Source of the DNA: Bacteroidales bacterium
GTDB taxonomy: Bacteria > Bacteroidota > Bacteroidia > Bacteroidales > P3
Reading direction: 5' to 3'
NCBI GenBank assembly: GCA_017428115.1
Contig: JAFRRK010000097.1
Location: 1-64,000 of the forward strand
DNA length: 64,000 bases
The stretch's first letter is position 1; each line of letters begins with the position of its first letter. The notes under the pieces are model-generated. The model had not been told where the DNA came from. It made no database searches and was given only the letters and a program-made list of their open reading frames with translations. The translations under genes were made by a program, and so were the position numbers. Below, one piece after another: positions 25,119-32,820 of the stretch.

Positions 25119-25601
25119 TTATTCAAATGTTTGTTGGTAAACGATGGCTTGGTGGGTGGTGCCGAAAAAGTCCTCCACCACTTTGATGACTAATGTGAAA
25201 GGCCGTGGTGGCAGGTATGCAATATGGAACGTGTTGTCGTAGAGGCAGACGCAGTTGGTGCGTCCCTGCTCGCCTACGTTCTCTGTCACCGTGATGGTGT
25301 CGCCCATGCGCTCGATAGTGGTGACGATATGCTCGCCCGAGCCGCAGTCAAGTGGCATATTATAATGAGTAACCGACATCGTATTGTTGTGCGGTATATA
25401 GGATACCACTACCGAGTCGGTGTTCATATCCTTGGCGGCAAGGTTGTCGGTGTAGGTGTGGCAGTCGCTGGCGGCCACGTCCGTCAGTTGCGGTCCGTCG
25501 GGATAACCACGGTCGCCATCGCCCCAGTCCGAGCAGCCATTCATCAAAGTGGCAGCCATTAGGGCAATTGCTAGAGTTGGTAAAACTACTTTCTTCATCA
25601 T
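25119..25601 (-). CDS. Small lipoprotein, first gene of the Dma-like operon
   Basis: A 160-residue lipoprotein starting MMKKVVLPTL; signal ends LMNGC (Cys about 23). Sequence parallels the next gene: DMNTDSVVVSYIP, SVTHYNMPLDCGSGEHIVTT, GDTITVTENVG, NCVCLYDN, FTLVIKVV. The longer frame up to 25646 would add 15 hydrophilic residues ahead of the signal peptide, so the ATG at 25601 was chosen. It leads a minus-strand series of six genes with gaps of 2-6 bp or overlaps, ending with sigma and anti-sigma genes. Confidence 0.68.
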   Translation of the reverse strand: MMKKVVLPTLAIALMAATLMNGCSDWGDGDRGYPDGPQLTDVAASDCHTYTDNLAAKDMNTDSVVVSYIPHNNTMSVTHYNMPLDCGSGEHIVTTIERMGDTITVTENVGEQGRTNCVCLYDNTFHIAYLPPRPFTLVIKVVEDFFGTTHQAIVYQQTFE

Positions 25602-25763
25602 GTGTTTTTCTTGTTGCTTCTGCCTATATGACGCATAACCCGCCAAAATATTACACCTTTTACGAGCAGAAATATGTTAAACCATGTTAATTGCCGCTTC
25701 CCTCTGTAATAATTGCCCTAGTTGAACGTCATATAGACAAAAGCAACAAATAATTTTGACGAT

Positions 25764-26534
25764 ATGAAACGTTACACCCTTATCACCCTGTCGGCACTGC
25801 TGTGCCTCTCGGTCCTCAGCTCATGCCGGAAGCAGGACCGTATCCTCCCCATTGGCGAAGCCGTCTGCCATTGCGGTGTCGACGACCCGCTGAACGACCT
25901 CCACTGGCTGCACGAACTGGCTCTCCGATACGAGTCGTTGCGGGGCAAACAGTTTGCCTCCATCAGCATCTGCACCTACGACTCCGCCAACCAAGGCTTC
26001 CTTTACACCGAATGTGAGGAGTGTCCCGACTTCGGACAGGCCTTTGTCGACTGTCAGGGTCACACCCTCGGACTGGTGGGCGGCTTTGCGGGCACTCCCC
26101 TCTCTGCCTACAACATCGACCCCGCCAGCGTCCGCGTCATCTATCGCAACTATCCCGACACCGCGGCCACCATCACCAACAAGACTTGGCAGCTTGTCCA
26201 TTTCTACGACCGCGAGACTAACACCACAGAACTCCCCATCAGGCACCACCTTAATGGCGACGACACCATTGCGTTCTGGCTGCGCTTCTATGCCGACGGC
26301 ACCCTCCAAGGAGGAGGCATCAACCACCTCAACGGTACCTATTCACTCGTGGGCGACCACATTAACATCCACATCGGTTGCGCTACAGAGATATATGATG
26401 CAACAGGGTGGGAGGACCGTATGCTCAATGCCCTTAAAGATGCCACCATCTGCGACATTGACTACTACGGTAAGTACATGCGCATCTATTACGACTACAA
26501 CCGCAAGTACTTAGCGTTTGAGAGGACCGACTAG
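25764..26534 (+). CDS. Lipoprotein with META/HslJ-like C-terminal domain
   Basis: A 256-residue lipoprotein with lipobox VLSSC (Cys 20). The middle (about 30-130) is rich in Cys, Asp and Tyr (CHCG, ECEEC). Residues about 138-256 resemble the META/HslJ domain: TWQLVHFYDRET, then FWLRFYADGTLQGGGINHLNGTYSLVGDHINI. HslJ-type domains are small periplasmic beta domains linked to stress or antibiotic tolerance. It is divergent from the ECF operon (162 bp between starts), so the two may share a regulatory region. Confidence 0.65.
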   Translation: MKRYTLITLSALLCLSVLSSCRKQDRILPIGEAVCHCGVDDPLNDLHWLHELALRYESLRGKQFASISICTYDSANQGFLYTECEECPDFGQAFVDCQGHTLGLVGGFAGTPLSAYNIDPASVRVIYRNYPDTAATITNKTWQLVHFYDRETNTTELPIRHHLNGDDTIAFWLRFYADGTLQGGGINHLNGTYSLVGDHINIHIGCATEIYDATGWEDRMLNALKDATICDIDYYGKYMRIYYDYNRKYLAFERTD

Positions 26535-26545
26535 AGCCGCAGGCT

Positions 26546-26662
26546 TCAGAATCCGAACATGTGCTGCACAAAGTTGGTCTTGTACATATAGAATACCATG
26601 GCCGCCATCAGCAGGGCAAGGCCGATACCGAGACAGATGTATATTTTCTTGTCGCTGTCCAT
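26546..26662 (-). CDS. Small single-helix membrane protein
   Basis: A 38-residue ORF starting MDSDKKIYICLG with one hydrophobic helix (YICLGIGLALLMAAMVFYMY) and a short C-terminal tail. A longer in-frame version to 26815 has a lysine-rich extension that looks like noncoding translation. It lies 11 bp from the convergent lipoprotein gene. There is no homology I recognise, so it is a plausible but unproved gene. Confidence 0.4.
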   Translation of the reverse strand: MDSDKKIYICLGIGLALLMAAMVFYMYKTNFVQHMFGF

Positions 26663-26893
26663 ATCTGAGAGTGTTATTGTTTTCGTTGAACGATAACTCT
26701 CTTTTCTTGTTTTTATTGTGTGGGCGATGTCTGTTTTTCTGTATTTGACTGGAAGGCTGCCGTTCTTTAGTTCTTTCTCTTTTTGTTTTCCGCTCAACGG
26801 TCGTTTGTTCTCCACTTTATTGGCGGCAAAGTAGTTTGATTGGAGTTAAAATGCAGGAGGATAGAGGCTTAATAAGTGTGAGTGGGCTTAGTT

Positions 26894-28870
26894 TTATTTT
26901 TTCAAAACGTTGGTTTGAGGTGTGGATTGTGTGTTGTTTTCGTCGCCTATCACCAGTTGGTTGTCTACCATTCGCTGCATGTAGGATTGTATGATGGCTT
27001 GGAGGAGATGAAGGTCGGCGGTGCTGTCGGCTGGTGGAGGGGTGGAGGCATCAAGGCTTTGGTAGCCCACGGTGCGTTGGCCGTCGAAGAGCAGTAGGCG
27101 GCCAGGGCGGACTAGCTGGTAGATGCCGTTGTTGTAGTGCAAGGCCCAGCTGTCGGCGGCAGGGGTGTTGAGGAGGTCGATGCCGTAGGCGAGGTAGGGA
27201 CGGGTGTAGCCGAGGAGGCCGAGGAGGGTGGGCATGATGTCGGTTTGCTGCGCCACAACGGGGCTGATGCCGCGCGGCAGGGAGCCGGAGGGGTCGTAGA
27301 TGATGATGGGTACGCTGTAGGGCCCCAGGGGGGAGGAGTATTCGGGTCGCTCGCTGTGGTTGGTGTGGTCGGCGGTGATGACGAAGATGGTGTTTTCAAA
27401 CCATGGCATCTGGCTGGCGGTGGCGAAGAAGTGCTGCAGGGCGTGGTCGACATAGCGGATGCAGGTGTACATGGGGTGTCCCTCCTGTTGGAAACGGCTG
27501 CGGTAGCGCCCGGGTATGACGAAGGGGTGGTGTGAGGTGGCGGTGAAGAGGGCTGTGCAGAAGGGCTGAGGCAGGTCATTCATCTGCTGTGCATAGAATT
27601 GTAGGAACTCCTCGTCCCAGATGGCCCAGGTGCCGTCGAAGTCGTCCATGCCGTGGAAGCGGGGGTCGGCACAGTATTCGGTGCGCCCATAGTAGCGGGC
27701 AAATCCGCTGCTGCGTGCAAAGGCTTGAAATCCCATGGAGCTGTTTTCTGCCCCGTGGAAGAAGGCGGTGGTGTAGCCCTCCTTGCCCAGCTCGCCGGCC
27801 ACGCTACTGACGTTGTTGAGCGAATAGGAAGTGAGGATGAAGGGCTCGACAAACATGGGTATGCCGCTGAGGATGGAAGGAAGGGCATCGATGCTCTTGC
27901 GTCCGTTGGCGTAGGATTGGCTGAAGGTGAGGCTTTGGCCTATCAGGGAGTCGAGAAAGGGTGTGTGGCAGGGGTAGGAGTTGTGGAAGCCGATGTATTC
28001 GCGGGCAAGGGATTCGACGATGAGGATGACAACGTTTTTGGAATTGAGATTTGAGATTTGAGATTTGAGATTATTGGCTGGCACATTAGTTCCTTGGTGG
28101 ATGGGGGTATATATCAGGTCCAGTTGGTCGTTGGTGAAATAATGGGGGTCGGTGAAGGTGGTCTTGCCCATGGTGCGGATGAGTGAGAAGGGGGTGTTGA
28201 GGACGATGGCAGCCTCTGAGGGTTGGTTGACGTATTGGTTGGCATTGCTGATAGTGATGGGGCGTATGGCTGTGGAGGCACCGCCGCGCATGCCCACGAC
28301 ACTCAAGGGGACGAAGAGGAGCGTGGAGAGGCTGAGCGTGAGGTAGTGTGTGAGTGGTTTGGCAAAGGGTCGCACAGGGCGGTAGAGCGCAATGAGGGCC
28401 ACGAGGAAGGCGATGCCAATAAGCAGGAGGTACCAGTGGTGGAGGAGCTCGATGAAGAAGATGTGGCCAAGGTTGCCCTCGCTGGCGAATTCGGTGAAGA
28501 AGGTGGCGGTGGTGCGTCGACCTGTGTAGCGCGAGTAGACGGTGTCGACTAGGTTGATGCTGAGCATTAGCGTATTGGTGGCAATATAGAGGATTTTGGC
28601 TGTCAGCTGCCAACCGTGTGAGGAGTACCATTTGCGCGGCCACGGGAGCAGTAGCAGTGCGGCATAGAGGATATGGGTGTAGAGGATTGCGGAGGTGTCG
28701 AAAAGGAATCCGCCACGCAGTAGGCTGGTGACTGAGAGCTGGTGCCAACCGGCAGCATAGATGTCCCAAAATTCTAGTATGTAGACTACCCTGCACAGGA
28801 AGTAGAGCAGGTATGCGAGACCGAGGTTACAGAGCAGTGCCAGTGGTGGGCTGAGGGGACGGAGTTTCAT
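26894..28870 (-). CDS. LTA-synthase-like membrane phosphotransferase, copy 2
   Basis: A 658-residue inner-membrane protein: about five N-terminal helices (to about 220), then a periplasmic sulfatase-fold domain. Motifs: VVILIVESLAREY (metal-binding Glu), ANGRKSIDALPSILSG (Ser as nucleophile where LtaS has Thr), DPRFHGMDDFDGTWAIWDEEFL and FVITADHTN. The family moves phosphoglycerol or phosphoethanolamine onto glycans or lipids outside the cell. It is a tandem paralogue of the next gene (10-bp gap). It contains four TTGAGAT heptamers just before the catalytic domain (28044-28071). The substrate cannot be told from sequence. Confidence 0.85.
   Translation of the reverse strand: MKLRPLSPPLALLCNLGLAYLLYFLCRVVYILEFWDIYAAGWHQLSVTSLLRGGFLFDTSAILYTHILYAALLLLPWPRKWYSSHGWQLTAKILYIATNTLMLSINLVDTVYSRYTGRRTTATFFTEFASEGNLGHIFFIELLHHWYLLLIGIAFLVALIALYRPVRPFAKPLTHYLTLSLSTLLFVPLSVVGMRGGASTAIRPITISNANQYVNQPSEAAIVLNTPFSLIRTMGKTTFTDPHYFTNDQLDLIYTPIHQGTNVPANNLKSQISNLNSKNVVILIVESLAREYIGFHNSYPCHTPFLDSLIGQSLTFSQSYANGRKSIDALPSILSGIPMFVEPFILTSYSLNNVSSVAGELGKEGYTTAFFHGAENSSMGFQAFARSSGFARYYGRTEYCADPRFHGMDDFDGTWAIWDEEFLQFYAQQMNDLPQPFCTALFTATSHHPFVIPGRYRSRFQQEGHPMYTCIRYVDHALQHFFATASQMPWFENTIFVITADHTNHSERPEYSSPLGPYSVPIIIYDPSGSLPRGISPVVAQQTDIMPTLLGLLGYTRPYLAYGIDLLNTPAADSWALHYNNGIYQLVRPGRLLLFDGQRTVGYQSLDASTPPPADSTADLHLLQAIIQSYMQRMVDNQLVIGDENNTQSTPQTNVLKK
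28044..28071. repeat. Four perfect TTGAGAT heptamers within the coding sequence
   Basis: A (TTGAGAT)4 tract inside the gene at 26894-28870, encoding LKSQISNLNSK between membrane and catalytic domains. The paralogue has three imperfect units at the same place (30028-30048). Because 7 is not a multiple of 3, gain or loss of one unit would shift the frame. Confidence 0.8.
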
Positions 28871-28880
28871 GGTGGGTTTA

Positions 28881-30851
28881 TTATTGTTTGTGTGCAGTGA
28901 CGGGGGGGGCGGGTGCGACTAGTTGGTTGTTTATCATTCTTTGCATGTAGGATTGGATTATGGATTGTAGGTGGCGGCAGTGGGGTTGGTATGAGTTGGA
29001 GTGTATGAGATTGTGTTTCAGCAGGGGGTCGGTGGCTAAGTGATAGAGTCCGATGGCCTTCTGTCCGTTGTAGAGGAGTAGGGTGTTGGAGGTAGTATAT
29101 TGGTAGATACCATTGGTGTAACTGACAGCCCAGGTGTGGGAGGGTGGGGTTGAGAGGATGTCGATGCCGAAGGAGAGGTAGGGGCAGGGGTAGTCGAGGA
29201 GGCCGAGGAGGGTGGGCATGATGTCAATTTGTTGCATGACGGAGTGGAGGGTGGTGCGGGGGAGCAGTCCCGAGGGGTCGAAGATGAGGATGGGCACGCG
29301 AAAGAGACCGAGGTCGGTTTGATATTCGGGCCGCTCACCTATGTTTGTATGGTCGGCGGTGATGACGAAGAGGGTGCTGTCGTACCAGGGCATCTGGCTG
29401 GCGGCGGCGAAGAACTGGCGCAGGGCATGGTCGGTGTATTGGATGGTTCGGTAGATGGGTAGGTTGCCGCCTGGGAATGAGTGACGATAGCGTTCGGGTA
29501 TGACGAAGGGGTGGTGTGAGGTGGCGGTGAAGAGGGTTGCGAGGAATGGCTGGGAGATGGTGTCGAGTGTTAGTGCGAAGTATTGGAGAAACTCCTCGTC
29601 CCAGATGGCCCAGGTGCCGTCGAAGTCGTCCATGCCGTGGAAGCGGGGGTCGAGACAGTATTCGTTCATGCCGAAGTAGTCTTGAAATCCTGCTGAGAGG
29701 GCATAGGATCGAAAGCCCATGGAGGCGTTGTCGGCACCATGGAAAAAGGAGGTGCGGTAGCCTTGTTCGCTGAGGCAGGAGGCTATCGAGGAGACTTGGT
29801 TGTTGGCGTATTGTGTGAGTATGAAGGGCTCGACAAACATGGGTATGCCGCTGAGGATGGAGGGAAGGGCATCGATGCTTTTGCGGCCGTTGGCGTAGGA
29901 TTGGCTGAAGGTGAGGCTTTGCGCTGCCAGTGAGTCGAGGAAGGGGGTGTAGCCTTGCGAGTGGTTGAAGAAACCCCAGTATTCTTCGCCAAAGGATTCG
30001 AGGATGAGGATGACTACGTTTTTGGAATTGAGTTTTGAGATTTGAGCATTGTTTATTTTGTCTGGCGCAATTATTCCTTTGTGGATGGGGCTGTATAGCT
30101 TGTCTAGTTGCTCGTTGGTGAAGTATCGGGGGTCGGTGAAGGTGGTTTTGCCTGTGGTGCGAATTAGGGTGAAGGGGGTGTTAAGGACTATGTTGGCCTC
30201 TTTTGCCTGATTGACATATCCGTTGGCGTCGGCAAGCGATAGGGGGCGGTGGTAAGAGAGACCGCCACGTATACCGACGACACTCAAAAAGCCGAACAAG
30301 AGAGTGGCAAGTCCGAGGGTAAGGTAGTGGGTGGTGGGGTTGGCGATAGGGCGTGCGGGACGGTAGAGAATGGCGAGGATTATGAGGAAGGCAATGCCGA
30401 TGAGCAGGAGGTACCAATGGTGTGCCAGTTCGGTGAAAAAAATGTCGCCTAGGTTTCCTTCGCTGGCAAACTCGGTGAAGAATGAACTGGTGGTGCGGCG
30501 GCCTGTGTAGCGCGAGTAGACGCTGTCGGCCAGGTTGGTCCAAAGGGCTATAGTATTAATTGCAATATATAGAATACGGGTGGTAGTGTGCCACCCATTG
30601 CTCTCCCTCACCCTTGACGAGAGGGGCATTAGTGCCATCAACAGGTATGGGATATTGGTGTAGCAGATGGCGGCGGTGTCGAAACGGAATGCACCTAACA
30701 GTAGTTGCCAGTGGTCCAACTCACTCCAGCCAGCGGCGTAGATGTCCCAAAACTCAGCCACGTATATTACCCTACAAAGAAAATATAGCAGATAGAGCAA
30801 CACTAGGTTGCAGGTTGCTGCAAGCAGGGGGTGTAGGGGCTTGGGTTTCAT
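28881..30851 (-). CDS. LTA-synthase-like membrane phosphotransferase, copy 1
   Basis: A 656-residue paralogue of the downstream gene with the same layout: N-terminal membrane helices with YLLYFLCRVIYVAEFWDIYAAGW, then a sulfatase-fold domain with NVVILILESFGEEYWGF, ANGRKSIDALPSILSG, DPRFHGMDDFDGTWAIWDEEFL and FVITADHTN. Short patches of the two genes are nearly identical at DNA level (for example 27607-27665 against 29588-29646). It follows the MBOAT gene by 61 bp and probably adds phosphoglycerol or phosphoethanolamine to a surface glycan or lipid A. The acceptor is unknown. Confidence 0.85.
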   Translation of the reverse strand: MKPKPLHPLLAATCNLVLLYLLYFLCRVIYVAEFWDIYAAGWSELDHWQLLLGAFRFDTAAICYTNIPYLLMALMPLSSRVRESNGWHTTTRILYIAINTIALWTNLADSVYSRYTGRRTTSSFFTEFASEGNLGDIFFTELAHHWYLLLIGIAFLIILAILYRPARPIANPTTHYLTLGLATLLFGFLSVVGIRGGLSYHRPLSLADANGYVNQAKEANIVLNTPFTLIRTTGKTTFTDPRYFTNEQLDKLYSPIHKGIIAPDKINNAQISKLNSKNVVILILESFGEEYWGFFNHSQGYTPFLDSLAAQSLTFSQSYANGRKSIDALPSILSGIPMFVEPFILTQYANNQVSSIASCLSEQGYRTSFFHGADNASMGFRSYALSAGFQDYFGMNEYCLDPRFHGMDDFDGTWAIWDEEFLQYFALTLDTISQPFLATLFTATSHHPFVIPERYRHSFPGGNLPIYRTIQYTDHALRQFFAAASQMPWYDSTLFVITADHTNIGERPEYQTDLGLFRVPILIFDPSGLLPRTTLHSVMQQIDIMPTLLGLLDYPCPYLSFGIDILSTPPSHTWAVSYTNGIYQYTTSNTLLLYNGQKAIGLYHLATDPLLKHNLIHSNSYQPHCRHLQSIIQSYMQRMINNQLVAPAPPVTAHKQ

Positions 30852-30912
30852 GCTTTATCTTATAGAGGGTTTGAAAAATGTATGAGAGGATTATGGGGTG
30901 CAAACGTTTTGT

Positions 30913-32820
30913 TTAGAATTGGAAATAGATGAAGGGTTGTAGGTCGGCAGTGATGAACTGGTATACGACAAAGACGGCCAGTACTACTGCAAGTATCATT
31001 ATTCCCAGCGGCAATTGGGCAAACCATAGGCGGTAGCGACGTTTGAAACGGTCGGGCAGCCAGTGGATGACCATCCCTATGAGGAAGATGATGAACACTG
31101 AGGAGTAGTTTTGCACTATGGCAGGTATTTGTTCGAAGTTCCAGTGGCTGCCTATACGTTCTACCATCTGTGTGGCGGTGCGCCATGCAATTTCGTTGGC
31201 TTCGGCGGGGTCGAGGTTAGAGCCGCTACGGAAAAAAAGGCGGGTGAAGCTGATGAAGATAAAGGTGAGGAAGGTGTTCCACACAAGGGTGACGGTGTTT
31301 TTGAATGGAGTTGTGCGATAATGCCTGCCGCACAATGCTGGCACTATGTTGAGCAGCACGATGGCTGCAGCTATTACCATAAAGGCGAAGTGGAACATGC
31401 TAAGCACTGGGAGGGGATAGTAGTGGTAGGCTGTTTTGATGGCCACATATAGGAGGAGAATTACAATGATACGGGTCCAGGCCCCCCATTTTTTCCAACT
31501 TTTGTATACGAGTATGCCAAGGCCGTTTAGGGCACCCCATGTGATAAAGTTGAACGAAGCACCGTGCCACATGCCTCCCAGGAGCATGGTGTCGAAGTTG
31601 TTGAGGTTGGTGGTGAAATCGCGCCGATGCCGTGGAATAAGCAGGTAGACCAATGCCAGCACTACCACGGTCACTACGGCAGCCAATGTCACCCAAGTTG
31701 TCTTAGCCATCAGTGCCACTACCAGCAGCATGACGGTGGGGATGAGATAGGTGCCGAGGGTGCCGTTGCGATTGCCTCCAAGGGGAATGTAAAGATAGTC
31801 TTTCAGCCAGTTGCTAAGTGATATATGCCATCTTTTCCAAAATCCTGCAGGATTGGTGGCCTTGTAGGGGGAGCGGAAGTTGGTGGGGAGGTAGAATCCC
31901 ATCAGCATGGCCACACCGATGGCTATGTCGGTATAGCCCGAGAAGTCGGCATACACTTGCAGCGAATAGACCAGCAGGGCTGAGAAGTTTTCGAAGGGAG
32001 TGTAGAGCAGAGGGTTTTCGAATACACGGTCGACAAAGGATACTGCCAGATAGTCGCTTAACACTATTTTTTTCACTAGTCCGTTGAGTATCCAGAATAT
32101 GGCTATGCCAAATTGACGACGACTGAGGAAGTAGGGTTTGTAGAGTTGGGGTACAAATTGGTCGGCCCGCACTATTGGTCCCGCCACCAACTGGGGAAAG
32201 AAGGTGGTGTAGAAGCCGAAGTCGAGTATGTTGTCGGCATGGCGTACTTTGCCTTTGTATACATCGACGATGTAGCTGATGTTTTGAAAGGTGAAAAAGC
32301 TGATGCCCACTGGCAGGAAGATGGTGTTGGCAATGGAGTAGTGGGAGGAGGTGATGGTGTTGAAGATGTCGGTGAAGAAGTAGGCATATTTGAAGTAGCA
32401 GAGCACGGCAAGGTTGACAGCCACTCCGACTACCATAAGTGTTTTGCGTCGGCCTTGGGTTGATTGCCCAGTGGCGGCTTGGCGGTGGGCAAGATTGTCG
32501 AACCAGATGCCCAGCAGGTAGCCCACGATGGTGGAGAAGATAAGCAGAGCCACATAGTTGCCCGAGGTCTTGTAGTAGAAGAAGAGGCTCACCACGAAGA
32601 GATATCCGTTGCGCCATAGTCGGCGTGCCTTGCCTATGCGCTGATTGCTGGGTAGTGAGGATAAGTGCCGTAGCGACCTTTTTTCACCCACCGACACAAT
32701 GAGGCAGAAGCCAATGTATACTATTAGGAAGAATGCCCAGAAGTGGAACTGGGTGAACAGCAGGGGGTGGTCGCTGTCGAAGGCGAAGAGGTTACTCAGA
32801 TATGTAAGGAAATTGTTCAC
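30913..32820 (-). CDS. MBOAT-family O-acyltransferase (AlgI-like)
   Basis: A 635-residue polytopic inner-membrane enzyme with about 12 helices. MBOAT hallmarks: FWKRWHISLSNWLKDYLYIPLGGNR near 330-355 and the catalytic His in GGMWHGASFNFITWGALNG near 415-430. AlgI/DltB-type members pass acyl groups from the cytoplasm to SGNH partner proteins that acetylate polymers outside. The start is GTG (32818-32820), overlapping the SGNH gene by 29 bp. The two SGNH hydrolases directly upstream are the expected partners. Confidence 0.9.
   Translation of the reverse strand: MNNFLTYLSNLFAFDSDHPLLFTQFHFWAFFLIVYIGFCLIVSVGEKRSLRHLSSLPSNQRIGKARRLWRNGYLFVVSLFFYYKTSGNYVALLIFSTIVGYLLGIWFDNLAHRQAATGQSTQGRRKTLMVVGVAVNLAVLCYFKYAYFFTDIFNTITSSHYSIANTIFLPVGISFFTFQNISYIVDVYKGKVRHADNILDFGFYTTFFPQLVAGPIVRADQFVPQLYKPYFLSRRQFGIAIFWILNGLVKKIVLSDYLAVSFVDRVFENPLLYTPFENFSALLVYSLQVYADFSGYTDIAIGVAMLMGFYLPTNFRSPYKATNPAGFWKRWHISLSNWLKDYLYIPLGGNRNGTLGTYLIPTVMLLVVALMAKTTWVTLAAVVTVVVLALVYLLIPRHRRDFTTNLNNFDTMLLGGMWHGASFNFITWGALNGLGILVYKSWKKWGAWTRIIVILLLYVAIKTAYHYYPLPVLSMFHFAFMVIAAAIVLLNIVPALCGRHYRTTPFKNTVTLVWNTFLTFIFISFTRLFFRSGSNLDPAEANEIAWRTATQMVERIGSHWNFEQIPAIVQNYSSVFIIFLIGMVIHWLPDRFKRRYRLWFAQLPLGIMILAVVLAVFVVYQFITADLQPFIYFQF

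Noticed and set aside
26546..26815. Longer 89-residue version of the small membrane protein
   Set aside because: The extra N-terminal 51 residues are Lys/Arg-rich without pattern; only the 38-residue C-terminal part with a clear helix was kept, at low confidence.
28041..28073. Heptamer tract considered as CRISPR or microRNA-like array
   Set aside because: No spacers and unit length of 7; it is a simple sequence repeat in coding sequence.
31814..32617. 267-residue minus-strand frame
   Set aside because: Shifted frame of the MBOAT gene; no coherent hydrophobic or motif pattern.
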